NCBI GenBank assembly: GCA_033239525.1
Contig: BSYO01000003.1
Coordinates: forward strand, 8,116,001-8,180,000
Direction: 5' to 3'
Length of the DNA: 64,000 bases
From: Nepenthes gracilis
Taxonomy: Eukaryota > Streptophyta > Magnoliopsida > Caryophyllales > Nepenthaceae
Shown one piece after another: positions 11,100-24,170 of the stretch (its first letter is position 1; each line of letters opens with the position of its first letter). The notes under the pieces are model-generated. The model saw only the letters and a program-made list of their open reading frames with translations. It had not been told where the DNA came from and did not search any database. A program made the translations under genes and the position numbers.

Positions 11100-13360
11100 A
11101 GTACGGATGCTTATGCTTCCCATACAATGAGCGCTGTCACTGACATGTTTACGTCAGGCCAAGGAGAAAAGAGGGGCCTTGGTTAGGGGAAGAGTTGTAG
11201 AGAGCAAACCAAACATGCCTGCCACTGGTTTGGCAGAAGGAAAATAAATGAATATTTAAAAGGTAAACAATATATTAACCGACAATTCTACATAATTGCA
11301 AAAGAATTGTTGATAAAGAAGAAGACGAAGAAGAAGGAAATTCCTTCATCATGCATTTCAGCATTTGGGTTTTGTTTCGTCGGTTTTACACTGTTGTCTT
11401 TGTAATTCCCTTAGTTTGGCCATTCAAACAATGTTAAGAGGGGATATATTTTAAGTAATTTTTTAGATATTTTTAATAATATGATATATGGTAAATTTAT
11501 TTGTTTTAAATGATCAAAATAAAAATAGATTGATAAATTAATAAAAATTACATCACTAAATATATTGGGTAGGGTCCTAATAAAGGCGATCCAAGCCAAC
11601 TTGAATTCGAGTTAATCACTCAAGTACAAAACTAATTTGAAAGACAATCTTGTCAAAGGTTCAACCGAGTGGTTGAATTATCGGGTGATCAAGAATACCA
11701 AACATCGAGATAATTAATGAATTAGCAAAATAATAAATAATGTGTCTAATACTGACAACTATTATGTTAATTGATGAATAATCAAACGCATTAAATCAAA
11801 CTACAAAGGCAGAATAAGTGTCAAATTTTAACTGTCAAACAATTACTATATCAGTTTGAGCAAGAGTTACATGGTCAATACAACTATTGAAAGATGAAGC
11901 ATATAACTAACATAATTATTGAAAACGGAAGCAAGACAATGTTTCATACCACAACCACACCGATCACAAATAGACAAGTCGATTAGTAATTAGGCTCTAA
12001 ATAAATACTTCCAATCAAAAGCGGGAGACATTGAATCATCAAATAATTGAGTAATTAGATAATCTTACAATCTAAAGTCATATACTCAGTCAATCAATTG
12101 CCAACAAGTATAAATAAAATGTTAGAGCATAGCCTTCCATCTCATATCATCCCCATTCATCTTATTTTTTATATCTTTTTATTTTTTAAAAAAAATTATT
12201 AATTTGAGTATCAAAATATATATCGAGAAACGAATCCTATATACCTCTTACATCTTCTTAAATTATTGTGATACGTAGAATTAGGATTTATAATCACGAA
12301 AATCAAATCTATATTCTTTTTGATCAATCGAATGTTATATCCGACTCTTTAATCTGTAAAGTAATTTGAATATCGGATACACATTAAAGTAATATTCTAA
12401 TAATTTATTATAGTATATGTCAAATCATTTTAGTGCTTAGAAAACGGAATAAATGGATGAGAATCTCGAGGTAAATATAATTGAGCTAGAGATGAGTGAT
12501 AAATAGCTATTCTTTTGCTCGGTGAAAATTGCCATCTTCCCTTTTGGCTTTCTGCTTTAATCATCCCAAATCACAACCCCCACTCTCTCTATTCCCTACC
12601 CAACACAGGCAGGGCCAGCTAATCAGCACGACAAAAGCATCCAACTTTAGACGACAACGCCTACTCCTTCTTCCCCCGGCCTCCCCACCACAAAAAAATA
12701 AAAATAAAAATAAATAAAGAAGATAAATATAAAATAAAAAATTGATTTTTGAAAAGAAAACCCATAAAGTTAAATTTTCTGGATTCAATATTGTCATCCA
12801 TCACATTATATGTTAGGTGCTCACGTGATCTATTAATAAAAAAAACAATATGTTCAACAAAAACCTTTAGAAAATTACTTTAAAATTATTTTAAATAATA
12901 TAATATTTATCTATTTTATATAAATTTATAGATATAAATAAATACGGTTCAATGATGGTTAAAATGATTTTCCTAATTTTTTTAAACCCCATGAAGGTGA
13001 AAAGGGTTAAAGAAAGACGAAAGCACTCACGAAAGGGTAAATAGGTAAATATAACAGACATAGATGTCATAATTTATGTTTTTAAAGATATAATTTATTA
13101 ATCTGTTACTTATATATAAGTAAGGTGATAAAGATATAAAGAAAATAGCTGAAGATGTGGACTTATACTGCCACGGTGAAGGACGACTATGCCGAAAGAA
13201 TGCAGTCTCGTCAATGGAGACAAGATAAGAAAAGGGGGGCGGTCTCTTTCAAATCAACGCTAATGACGCCTTACAAGATGGACGTTGGATGAAGATGGGT
13301 GGACACGAAGACGACCAGAGCTTTATTCAGAGCTTCTTGTAGATCCATGTACATGGAATA
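11100..13360. other. AT-rich spacer
   Basis: Begins with the upstream region of the receptor kinase gene. No coding region, LTR or RNA gene is recognisable. The small ORFs (for example 12529-12717) are low complexity. Confidence 0.6.
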
Positions 13361-14745
13361 TGTGTTGGGGTGATTTTTTTTTTTTTTTTAGTTTTATATT
13401 TATTATAAATATGTTGGGTCCAATATTAAGACCCACGAGAATCTCAAACCCAATCCAATTACGCAACGGGCCCACGTGGCGTCCAGCTGGCAAAAGACAA
13501 TGAACACCCTGCAGCGCATTAGTGGACTGCAGGGAAATGGCCAGGAGAGAAGAAACGAGCAAATGGGAGCGGCTAACGGCCAGAATAATGGTAATTTCAG
13601 AAACCACCAGCAAAGAACCGGGCCAATCCTAACTCGATGAGAGACCAAGTATGGCTAAACGGTGGGCTCGAGAGGCTATCCTGTCGCCACACAAACCGAC
13701 AACCGACATGACCGTGGTCCGCGACATGGTGACCAACGGCGAGAACCCCAAGAACGGGAGTTCGCGCCCAAGATTCTCTGCAGGGAGGAGCCTATAAGAG
13801 CTCTCTTCCTCTGCAGAAGAAGGGTTGCTGCTCTTTCTTCCTTTTCCAAGATAAAAAAGAGAAAAAGCGATCGAACTAAAAGAAGATTAAAGTCTCGAAA
13901 CCACAAACAAGCCCGCTTCTCTCAGGTCTTGATTCCTTAGCCTACTCAGGCAACAGAAAGTTAGCCATCCACTGTGGTTCATCGGAGGAAATGCGCCTTC
14001 CACTACCCGCCTCATTGCATTTCCCACTGACGCATACACATCACTCATGCATCATCAAGACTCACCGCACACCGTGTGCGCCATTTTTATTCATTCATGG
14101 AATCATTGACTGAAGCGTCGGAGTGGCGCGTGGTGGGAGAAATCATGTTGGACCTCTGACCTCTTGTTTGTTGATTGTGTTGTGCAGGTCCAGGTTAAGA
14201 GATATGAAGACCGGACCCTCATCCTGACGCTCCAACGTGACCAAAAACCTAAAGGCTCCCTAATCCGTACATCAACTGCGGACCCGGGACGCAACAAAAT
14301 ATTTATTTTTTTTACTTGATTTTTAAAAATAATAGATACGGTGAGATGTTTGCGTGATGTTTGTTTAAGTGAACTTACAAGATAAGGCATCCATGAAGCA
14401 ATGGCTTAACACCGTATAAAACAAATTTTCAATGAACGTCTATTAGATGACTACAAGTAGATTACTTAAGTGATCAATACGAGCTATAAAAGAGCTATTA
14501 ATATGTGTTGTGGTGGTTTTTTATGAGTTTTATATTTATTATAGATATTATTTTTTTATTTGATTTTTAAAAATAATGGATGTTTTGGGATGCTCGCATG
14601 ATGTTCATTTAAGTGAACTTACGAGATAAGGCATCTACGAAACAAATAGCTTGAGTACCCACATAAAATAAATTTTCAGTAGATAACTATTAGATGGCCG
14701 CAAGCAAACCACTTAAGTGAGCTATAAATGGGTAATTTTACATTT
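13361..14745. repeat. Tandem repeat, about 244-253-bp unit, first copy split by a solo LTR
   Basis: Copy 1 is 13361-13411 continued at 14302-14503; copy 2 is 14504-14745. Shared landmarks are 'tgtgttg...agttttatatttattata', 'gatttttaaaaataat', 'aagtgaacttac(a/g)agataaggcatc' and 'attagatg(a/g)c'. Both 'gatttttaaaaataat' tracts lie 244 bp apart. Copy 2 has no LTR and so shows the pre-insertion sequence. Confidence 0.85.
13412..14296 (+). mobile_element. Solo LTR (885 bp) with perfect 5-bp target-site duplication
   Basis: Starts TGTTGGGTCC and ends GACGCAACA, with AAATA on both sides (13407-13411 and 14297-14301). A TATA-like box (cctataagag) lies at about 13791. No internal retrotransposon sequence is attached, so this is the product of LTR-LTR recombination. 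The TG...CA ends and 5-bp duplication are standard for LTR elements; the superfamily is not decided from the LTR alone. ORFs inside (for example 13662-13940) are LTR sequence, not genes. Confidence 0.9.
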
Positions 14746-14828
14746 AGGTTATTTATTACACACATAATATATTTCTCACCGACCAGCAAAAGAGAGAAAG
14801 TTGAGATGAGAAGAAGGAGAAGAGTTCT

Positions 14829-15200
14829 ATGTATAAGTTGACTAAGTAATGAAATTTTTATATATTTTAAACAATATTTTACCTTTTTATGATATATATT
14901 TTTATTATTTATATAATTACTATTTTTTTTATTTTTTGTCACTCGCTTGGGCTCCAATTTTTAATCTGACCTTCGCTATCGTTAGGTATATTATTTAACT
15001 TGTTATCTGATATATTCCTATTTTATATGGGCCCTCCTATTGTAATCTCCTTGACTCCATGTTGACCAATATGAAAATGTTCTCAAAGAGTTTTACGTAT
15101 AAGTTGACTAATTAATAAAATTTTTATATATTTTAAATAATATTTTACCTTTTTATGATATATATATTTTATTATTTATGTAATTACTATATTTTTTTAT
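14829..15200. repeat. Second direct repeat pair, offset about 266 bp
   Basis: 'gtataagttgactaa.taat' followed by about 90 nearly identical AT-rich bases (tttttatatattttaaa.aatattttacctttttatgatatatat) occurs from 14831 and again from 15097. It lies directly after the tandem repeat at 13361-14745, so this spacer has had several local duplications. Confidence 0.75.
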
Positions 15201-17100
15201 TTTGCTTAGGCAACTGTTATTTATATTTTATGTATAATTTTTGTGTCCTATTTTTTTCCATATTTTTAATTTTAATTATTTAATTTTTTTTATCTAAGAA
15301 ATGAAGGCATGCCAACCATTTTACCAAATATTTAGCAAGAATTTGTAGCATAATTCATAAATTTAAAACAAAAATGAAGGTTATGAGTGATCAAGTGAAT
15401 AAAAATAATATTATAATATTATTTTCACAAATTCATAAAGAAAATTCAATAACACTGAGGGATGGTCGAAGTAGAGAAAATGATGGGTTATCATCATTAT
15501 AATTATAATTATAATTATATTTATTAGATATAATTATAATTAAATTATTTGATTAGCTCAGTTTATTTTATATTGGGTTACCATCAGATGTTATGAATGT
15601 TATGGACAAATACATCAATACTTGATCAAATTTTATGAGGGATAATGTAATAGAAAAAATAGTCATCACGATATATGAAACTTTATAAATATAAATTTAA
15701 TATTTAAAATAAATATCAAATTCTTAAAAAAAATAAAAATTGTCTCTAAGCTATGTTTTTTTTTCCTTGTATACATAACTTTATTATGCAAATTTTATTT
15801 TAAATACATAGGTAATATTATTATGTAATTATGATATTAATGTCTTACCTAACCCAATTTTGATAAAAAATACGGTCAATTAGAGTGTTCATCCATAATA
15901 TTAGGCATTATCCAATCTAGCCAATTTAATTGTTATAAATTTTTTCTTAGCTCGAGTTTTAAATTCGACCTAAATTATCATTCGCTCAAAAAAGCAAATT
16001 AATTTTATAAAATGTATTTAAATTTTAACATTTTCATTTGCTTAACATTATTAATAATATGTCACCGATAAATTTGAAATTAATTTTCAGATGTACATTC
16101 ACCATCTAGTGCTTAGGCCCCCCCCCTCCCTGATTCAATTTTATTATTTTTATTTAATTATTATTTTTATAATTATCTTTAATAATTGAAGATACCTCAA
16201 GATCAATTGGTCACACCAAAATAAATCCAAAAAAGGGGACATTCACCAGCCCACAATTTCCGTACCCTTTTGTTTTTTATTGCAGTCAAGAACTTCACTC
16301 CTCTTCAAGTTCTCTCGTACTTTTCCACATGAGACTCTGAGAAACTCTCATAGTTTTTTTTTTTTTTTCATTTTTGGGTTTTATTATATATATTTAAAAA
16401 TAACCTTTCATTATTTTTAAAGTATCTTTTAAGTTATATTATATATTTATTTATTTATTTTATTTAAACCCATTAGTATGTATATGAATGAATAAAACTA
16501 TTTTATTATCAAAAGAATTTAAAAGATGACTAAATAATATTTTCTATCATCACTCTTATTGGGTTAAACTAAAAATCAAATAAGAGAACCCATGTCCATT
16601 CATAAATATCTCTAAGCAATTAGAAGAGATAGAAGCTTAGACATTAATACTAGGTCCAATGAAATATGGAAATTATGAACATTAGGTCAGACAATGTCCA
16701 ATTATTTAAACAACAAATCATAACCATGCTTATTTATACTCCAAATCTAACTAATTTTTAATTTAACTACATTTTTAATATAAAGTAATATTATATATAT
16801 ATATATATATATAATTATCCAAAATATAAAATATTTTAAAAATTATAATATTTTAATAATTTGGCTAAACTTATAATAAAATGAGGAATTTTGTACAAAA
16901 ATAAAAATATAATTCATTAAAACACCTTTTAACTTGGAATTTATTTGAAAGAAAAAAATACTTACCAAAAAAATTATAATCCTAGCCGCACCGAACAAAA
17001 CCGACCATGTTCAGGTGAGAACGTGCCCGTCTCTAATGTTCATGCTTTAATCAAACTCCCTAAAATTTTAAATTGAATCTGACTGACCAGTCGGTAAACG
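15201..17100. other. AT-rich spacer with a TA microsatellite
   Basis: Nothing coding is visible. A (TA)n run sits at about 16792-16814, and poly-T/poly-A tracts and a C run (16119-16126) are present. 17101-17571 presumably includes the 3' flank of the decarboxylase gene. Confidence 0.6.
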
Positions 17101-17571
17101 CAGGAGAGTGTAACCATCCACCAAAACAAGAGAAAACAATGGTTGCTCAATGATGGTATCAGCTAGCAGCTTATGTCACTAGAAATGCCAACATCATGCA
17201 CACGGCTACACCATAACTAGAAAATCCACAGCCGCTTGATCATGAGAACCGCTTCGACCACAACCCTTGATTGATCGTATAGCTAGTGCTAGATAAAGGT
17301 GTCCTCTGGAGACAAGGAACGCACCTTAGGATGCTGGATCGAGTGCAGGAATAATGTGTAAACAAGCATAGCAAGACCATCGTAAGGGCCATAGCCACGA
17401 AAATTTAAGCTAAAAGCAGTGTACAGTTGAGATAAATATATGGTTATAAACCAAACAAAAACAAGCATTATTCAACACCAGAAGAATACCATCCGGCAGT
17501 CTCAAATGCACAACCGCTAGCTGTCTAAATCAGGTTCAATACCTGAGACATTTATTTAAGGAGAGATTATC

Positions 17572-18666
17572 TCAGTACTCGGCCTTCCATTCTTCCTCCT
17601 CTTCCCAGCAACATTGAAGACTCTGTTTGGGAGAAACATAGCTGGTAGTCTTCCGGAACTTGTGGTAGACAAGGGAACAACCAGCTCCAAGTTCCTCAAT
17701 GCTCCTCTCTTCGTGACAATAGCCATCCACATCTAGCAAACAATTGAGCTCCAGCAGCCCAGCTGCGGCATCTGCGTGCACAGCAATACTAAACTCACTC
17801 GGTAAGAAACAAGCAAGGACCCTGTCCACCAGTTGGTTCAGGCTAACTATTTCAAGGTCATAGCCCACCGCTTCAAAACTAGCATAACTGAAACCATCTT
17901 CTGGGGTAACATGAATGGTAGAGATTGCAGCTCCTTCAACAGCATTCATAGAATAACCACAGGGATCAAACACAAAATCACATATCTCGGAACTAGGAAA
18001 GATCTGTCTTATGCCAGAACTTGAAGTCATAGCAGCAGCTGAGCCTGATTTGGATTTGTAGAAGACAGAAGCTCTATTTCGGTCCAGGCCAGTCATGCAC
18101 ATTTCAATGCTGTAAACAGGGTCATAAAAGCTGCTTGATTTGGCCGAGCTAACATAAACATGCCAATTCTGAGGTTTGTCTGAACCACCAATCACAAAGG
18201 CAATGCTGCCCGCCCCAAGTTTTCCAAAGTAACTATCAAGGACAGCAACTTCTTCAGAAAAGTTTCTATGAGGATAAGGTTGGGCCCCTGGAAAGGTAAA
18301 ACTCCCACGAGTGTACCGCACGAATTTGACACTAAGGAAGAGTGTGGAGGCCAACTTAAGGATTGGTGGGATTGCAAGAAGCAGCTTTGTAGTGCCACAA
18401 GTTTTAATAATGATCTTATATGGATAAACAAAGAGGCTAGACTCAGATAGAACGTAAGAATCGACGCTGTCATTTGAAATTGAATCAACAATGGTGCATT
18501 CAGCAGGTCCGAGTATTTCATCCAACTGGGCTTTTGATAAAGATCGGAGACCCTTTCCATCGGGATCAGCAAAAATTCCAGGCTCAAAAAATGATATTTC
18601 TAGCCTCTTTTCATACCCTTCAAATCCAATTGCAGAGACCTCGAATCCAACCTCAGAGACTGTCAT
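17572..18666 (-). CDS. SAMDC: S-adenosylmethionine decarboxylase proenzyme
   Basis: One uninterrupted frame of 364 residues, the usual plant length. The enzyme decarboxylates S-adenosylmethionine, giving the aminopropyl donor for spermidine and spermine; it acts in the cytosol. The proenzyme cleaves itself in the LSESS motif: the serine at about residue 76 becomes the pyruvoyl prosthetic group. Other family marks are [11 protein letters not shown] (15-24 region), Cys90 in KTCGTTKLL (an active-site Cys), and the [14 protein letters not shown] block in the second half. The intronless main ORF, the two upstream ORFs in its leader and the spacing (about 170 nt) are those of classic plant SAMDC genes, which are repressed at translation by polyamines. 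The C-terminus is Glu/Trp-rich and variable. Confidence 0.96.
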   Translation of the reverse strand: MTVSEVGFEVSAIGFEGYEKRLEISFFEPGIFADPDGKGLRSLSKAQLDEILGPAECTIVDSISNDSVDSYVLSESSLFVYPYKIIIKTCGTTKLLLAIPPILKLASTLFLSVKFVRYTRGSFTFPGAQPYPHRNFSEEVAVLDSYFGKLGAGSIAFVIGGSDKPQNWHVYVSSAKSSSFYDPVYSIEMCMTGLDRNRASVFYKSKSGSAAAMTSSSGIRQIFPSSEICDFVFDPCGYSMNAVEGAAISTIHVTPEDGFSYASFEAVGYDLEIVSLNQLVDRVLACFLPSEFSIAVHADAAAGLLELNCLLDVDGYCHEERSIEELGAGCSLVYHKFRKTTSYVSPKQSLQCCWEEEEEWKAEY

Positions 18667-18838
18667 GGCTATTAGTCCAGAGGAGATTATTTTGCGCAGA
18701 GGAAGAGGAGATTAAGAGGAAGACGAGAGTAAGAAGGCTAAATTATAAAAAGGACTTGAAATTCTTCAGCAGGCAAACTAACTTGAGGGCTAAACTAACG
18801 AACCACTTCAAGTGGTCTAGGTCACCAACTAGGGGATA

Positions 18839-19092
18839 TCAGGATGGCTTGCGAACGCACTGCACAAGCAACAGAATAAAAGAAGCAAAAGTAATATTAG
18901 TAATTTTGCAGTTATGAAGTAAACTTCTTTAACAATATTCATCAGACTAAAACATACGTTGGAATAAGCAGCAGATCTGAACTTCTTGATTCCTCCGTTT
19001 GGTCGAATGTCTTCAATGCTGTAGCCAAGAGGAGCTTCGTAAAATATGGACTTACTACTGCTAGACTTCTTCTTACCACCTTTAGACTCCAT
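18839..19092 (-). CDS. Conserved small upstream ORF of SAMDC (51 residues, two exons)
   Basis: Exon 19092-18958 encodes 45 residues from MESKGGKKK to RSAAYSN; exon 18859-18839 adds CVRKPS and a stop. The intron 18957-18860 (98 bp, GT-AG) falls in phase 0. The peptide, including SIFYEAPLGYSIEDIRPNGG, matches the known conserved SAMDC uORF peptide, and translating it stalls ribosomes when polyamines are high, repressing the main ORF. Reading straight through the donor would give a different C-terminus, so splicing is needed for the conserved CVRKPS end. Confidence 0.95.
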
Positions 19093-19100
19093 CAGATCAT
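19092..19100 (-). CDS. Tiny upstream ORF of SAMDC (Met-Ile-stop)
   Basis: ATG ATC TGA at 19100-19092. Its stop shares one base (19092) with the ATG of the small uORF (TGATG). This one-base overlap of tiny and small uORFs is a known hallmark of plant SAMDC leaders. When polyamines are low, ribosomes use the tiny ORF and bypass the inhibitory small ORF. Confidence 0.9.
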   Translation of the reverse strand: MI

Positions 19101-19110
19101 TAAATCCTTC

Positions 19111-20330
19111 CTGTTTCAAAGCAACAACCAAGTCAGAGGCATACAGCACAATTGTTCTATTGAAGATCCCAAACAGCAAAGAAATAGAGATAAGAATAAG
19201 ATGAAAAGCACATCAACAACAAAGTAAAGATTAGAAGCAAAACTCCTTAACAATAGAACCGGAAAACTGGTATTGAAACTCTACATTCCACCATATGTAG
19301 GAAAAAGGATTGTCAAATCATTAACATGAAACATAGTCCATCAAACAAGGAGTGTAGAATATGAAAACACTCCACAGATATAGCTTAATCTATTTAAGAC
19401 ACAGCAGAAACATGAGTCAAACAACTCTTTACATAGCAATCCAAGGCCTCCTCTATGTAATTTATTTACAAGACAAACTCCAAATAATCTCATAACTAAA
19501 AGTTCACAAACACAATTTTCCAATGCAAACCTTTTACAGGATAACAAATCAAAGGCAGCTCAACAACAATTCATCATGATGAAAAGATTCATATCTTTAA
19601 AAGTCCACATATGAAACAGTTATTACACCGGCAATATGACATCGCTTCATCTACTTTCACTAGCAAAAACAAAACGTATTCAAATTTTCGCCAAAAGTAT
19701 AATAAATTATCAACATAACCCCAATAAAAAATTACAATGAGACACGGAAACGGCCACAACAATTACAGCAACCACGTCATGACAATGCCCCAAACTGAAA
19801 TCTCTCCCTCTTTTTCTACATGCGTGGTGACAGGCGCAGCGCTCTCTATTGATCGGCAGGTTATCATAGCTTTCATGTCTACGTCTAACATATAGAAAAT
19901 GCTAAACTAACCATTCCAATAGATTATTATCACGCCGAATACAAATATATATATTTGTACTCTTTGTTTGTGTATCCCTCTTTGTTTGTGTGTACACAAA
20001 TATATACACACAAACTAACCTCTTTTCATACAAATATATATATATATATATATATATGAACGATGGAGGCAAACCAAGAAGATACGGAATCGATTAATCA
20101 ACTCACAAATATCAGACAATGTAAATCAGGAGATAGGATCTGCAATGGCCAAATCAACTTCACAGGAACAAATCCGCGCGGCGGCGATATAACCAAAACC
20201 CTAGGGAGAGGCGATCGCAAGAGCTGCGCGAGCGCCGATTCTTCAGTATTTTGGTGTTCACGATGATTTCAGCGTTTTCTAAAGAAACAGGGTTAGCGAT
20301 CCTCCTTATATAGGACTGAAGGACCCAAGA
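19111..20330 (-). promoter_or_regulatory. SAMDC promoter, 5' leader and leader intron
   Basis: On the minus strand a TATA box (CTATATAAGG) lies at about 20305-20314, so transcription should start near 20280. The acceptor TTTGAAACAG|GAAGG at 19111/19110 sits just upstream of the tiny uORF. A leader intron of about 1 kb is therefore likely, but its donor (candidates near 20112 and 20165) is not decided. The (TA)n run at 20034-20057 would lie within or near this intron. Confidence 0.55.
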
Positions 20331-22227
20331 AATCCGCCACCATACGCCACCGCTTTGATCTGAAATTACATTCATGCCATCATAATTTGTGATGAGCTGG
20401 TAGCCACTCAGCTGGAACGCGAAATGACCATAACACCCACGGATTGCAAGAATCCTGAACATTCAACACACTGCTACAGCTAAGTGTATTTACAAAAATA
20501 GAACATTCCTATTATAGCTCATACGGATACAAAAATATATTAAAATATTCTGTATTTATTATTTTGCTTTTAATATTTTTTTCTTTTTACTTTAATATCA
20601 ACTTAATTTTATATAAATTCTAAGCCACATTACTAGATTTTAAATTATAGGACAATAATATTTATAAATTAATATAACTCTATTAAAAATAAACATGTAT
20701 CACTTGATATCAAATAAATTTTAAAATTGTAAGATAAAATAATCCCTTAATAATGTATATAATTTATAATTTTAACAAAAAATAAAAATTACATATTATA
20801 TAACTATTTTAATAAATAAATTTGTTACTTTTATTAAAACTTTCTTTTATATATTAATATCTGTTTAAAATTTATCAGATAATATTTTTTGGTAGATCCG
20901 ATTAGACTATTAAAATATTATATAATAATTGACTGAATGATTTTATATCAGGAAACGAGCCACCTAATATAACAAATATTTGAATTAAAAGACCATTACA
21001 TGGAAATTAAGCCATTTTTGCAAACATCCAAACCGAATTTATAGAATTGTTTTGATAATATTGACATTAAATTAGTAACTTATTGCTAAAATTTATTAAG
21101 CATTAAATTTTATAATATAATTTAAAAATAATTTTATATATTTTACGTACTTGTCATAAACGGGCAAAAGTTAGAATTTAATGTGGATTTTCATAACCTT
21201 GAACAATACTAATTAAAATTTCAACTTTAGGCTTCTTAATTAAAATTTCACACTAATGTAATGATGATTTTGCATCTAGTCAACCAGATAACATCTCCAC
21301 GGCTCGCTAATTAATTTATAATTAGTTAGCAAACATCGAAATAACTTTCAAGTATGTGAATTTTTCTTTTTTTTAAATAATTTGATATATAATTTATTTC
21401 GTGAATTGAGGTATGACTAAATAAGTTTTATAAATGACTGTTGGATCTTGAGATGTAAATCTTGTACACAATAAATCAGAATAAAAGGTTAATAATATAA
21501 AATTCACTGTCTTGATTTATCATCTGATATTTAAATTAATTAAACTATAGATCAAATAAAATGAAATGAGGAGAAAAATCTTTTAGAAGAGTTGCCATTG
21601 GCTTTGGAATATTTTTGTATAGAAAATTGATTATATTGAGGATAACTTTCAAACTTTAAAAAAATTCGAGCAATATATGATAAAATTATAAGCATAAGTA
21701 AAATACGCTATTTTAGTATAGTTGATACTATCAAACATTGTATTTTCATAAATTACTTATATAGTTTGTTAAGATACATTAAATATTGTTGACTTTAGTT
21801 AGCGATAATCACTTAGCCAAATTATTATAGATGACAATCTATTTCCATTTTCACTGTTTTTAAAACTATATAACGTCTCATCTAATCTCTATCTAATTAT
21901 GCACTCTTTGTTTGTGTGTCCCTCCTGGTAAAATGACCTATTGCCTTAATTACATGAATTGAAAAAAGCCTATTCCTTTTAAACGATGAATTAATTCAAA
22001 TTTTTTAAATTATAATTATTTAATATTTATTAAGTAATTATATTATTTATTATTAAAAAATATTATTTAATTTTTATTTATTATTAAAAAAATATCAAAT
22101 CTCATCCAAGCAGGTATGATTAAAAAAAAATTAAATATACTCATTTTTCAAAGGAATATGCTTGCCAAATCCCATTCTTGGTTGGGAGAAGCATGATCGA
22201 ATTTTACTATACATTTAGAAGTGAATA
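20331..22227. other. AT-rich spacer
   Basis: From the SAMDC upstream region to the LTR at 22228. No coding potential and no clear repeat ends are seen. Several long A/T runs occur, and 'cactctttgtttgtgtgtccctc' (21901-21923) repeats a phrase also found near 19960-19990. Confidence 0.55.
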
Positions 22228-23384
22228 GTACTCTAAAATACCCAGGGCCCATAAAGAACGGCTCAAAAGTCGAGCCTACAGTCCAAAAGACCCACGAGAT
22301 TAATTTGGCTAAGAATTTAAGTTGGCCCAAGAGGCCGAGAATAGCCGTCCGCGTCTCAAGGAGCCTAAGAAACTAACTTAGCCCAAGAGGTTAAACTAGT
22401 CTTAGGAGCCCGAGGACATGGGCCAACCTCCCAAGGAGCCCAAACGACCGAAATAGCACCAGAGACTAACTCAACCAAAAAAGCTCGAAGACACTATGAG
22501 AGACCAATATCTCCAACAAGACCCCGAAGGCATGAAGCTAATGACACAACTCTGAGAGCCTAAGGACTCCTCATGGGTCAGGCTTCTAATTAAAATCCAA
22601 GAGCATCTAACTGTGCGAGTCCACGGACCTGATAAAGGCCAAGAGGGCTTTTCAAGGATGAGGAACATTTCGACACTCCAGCAACGCCAAAATAGAGGAA
22701 AGGAACCCAGGGCAACTGAGAGCATCAGCTCAGATGTCTTACTATTACCCAGGAACACGCATTCCCTACAACACACAACCTCCACGAGAAATGATGAATC
22801 GCAAAGCACACTCGATCACTGCAAAATGATGTTACACGCAACATATCTGACACAGCACGCCAAAGTAGCAGAATTGATGGTTGATTTCTCTGCACACGCT
22901 AGCGCCACGTAGGCCCATTTCAAGAATAGATCTTCCTCTATAAATACCTCATCTAAGCACCTAAAATAGAAAGGCTTGGCCAACACTTGCAAATCAAACT
23001 GTTAGCATCTACACACATATACTACAAGCAACGCCTAAGAGAGAAAACAAGAATAGAGGAAGAGACAAGATCCCCCCACTTACAACTCTGAACTGCTTCC
23101 TTTCCCATTATAAAATTGAACACTTGTAATCCATTTAAAGATAGTGGCATCATTTCAGACTCGGGATCCCATGATTTTTTTTCTCTCATTCAAAAAAAGA
23201 TTTTTCACATAAATTCTCACGTATTATACTCTCCCTTCCTTCCTCCCATATCATATCCACTAAATCTAGCAAAAATAACCAAATCTCTTGCATGTTGCGC
23301 AAATTCCGTCTAAGTGAACCCAGAAAATCCACACAGTCAACTCAGATCTTCATCATATGGCAGCCAAAATCCCAAGACACAACA
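22228..23384 (+). mobile_element. Solo or truncated LTR related to the LTR at 2074-3142
   Basis: The region from 'tactctaaaatacccagggccca' to 'gacacaaca' (ends 23384) follows the same order of landmarks as 2074-3142, including a TATA-like box (ctctataaatacc, about 22932) and the 'catgattttttttctctcatt' block. No gag or pol lies on either side. The left end is unclear (22160-22230) and no target duplication was found, so I cannot separate a solo LTR from a truncated one. Superfamily by analogy: Ty3/Gypsy. Confidence 0.6.
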
Positions 23385-24170
23385 ATTATAGAAATTAAAC
23401 TAAATTATGAAAATAAAAAAAATTAAAACAAAAGTAATTATAGTTGTTTCATTAAAAAGACGTTTATGATTCAAATAATGAGAGCCTAAACTTCGTTACG
23501 TGTGACGAAATTTACAGATTTGTTATTTTAACTCAATATATTTTTAACCAATTTATTTTATACTTAAAATTAAAATAACATTATCACTTTCACAGCATCG
23601 TATAAATACGGCATATTAATTATATATTAAAGACTAAAGTTTTCTTAATGGTTTTAATTAATCAAGCAATGCTTTTAATTAATAAAATTAATTCTATTAC
23701 ACATATCAAATTAAAAAATAAAATTAATTTAAATAAAAATAAAAATATTCTCTTATATCATTTTGGTACGACGTTTAGCGGCCGTTCAAGTTTGAAACTT
23801 TGTCTGGGAGCTTAGAAAGGGACAAAATAAAAATCGCTGGCTCGTGAGTAAGATGGGTCCAATCTGACAACTGACGCATCATTGTCCCTTGATCTTTGTC
23901 CGGGAGCCTCTCAGCCGTCCATTGCTGCCGGTGCCTATCAGATGAGATCAGCTGACGCTGACGGGGATCAAATTAGGGTCTTAGAATCCGACACGTGTAT
24001 GAGCTGTAACCACAATTCGATTGTTTTTCTAATTTACTTATTTGCCCTTTATCAAAGGCCTTCTAACAAATGCTACCACAATAATTGTATAAATTATTAT
24101 TTTCTATTCATTCCATCCAATAAAAAATAGCCTGTTAAGGTTCAAAGGGCTAAACGATGCAGCCGTTTCT
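23385..24170. other. Spacer and 3' flank of the plastid membrane protein gene
   Basis: AT-rich to about 23760, then more balanced sequence that probably includes the 3' UTR of the gene ending at 24171. The ORF at 23882-24130 shows no family similarity. Confidence 0.5.

Noticed and set aside
13662..13940. Arg-rich ORF that might be a small basic protein
   Set aside because: It lies wholly inside the solo LTR defined by the AAATA target duplication.
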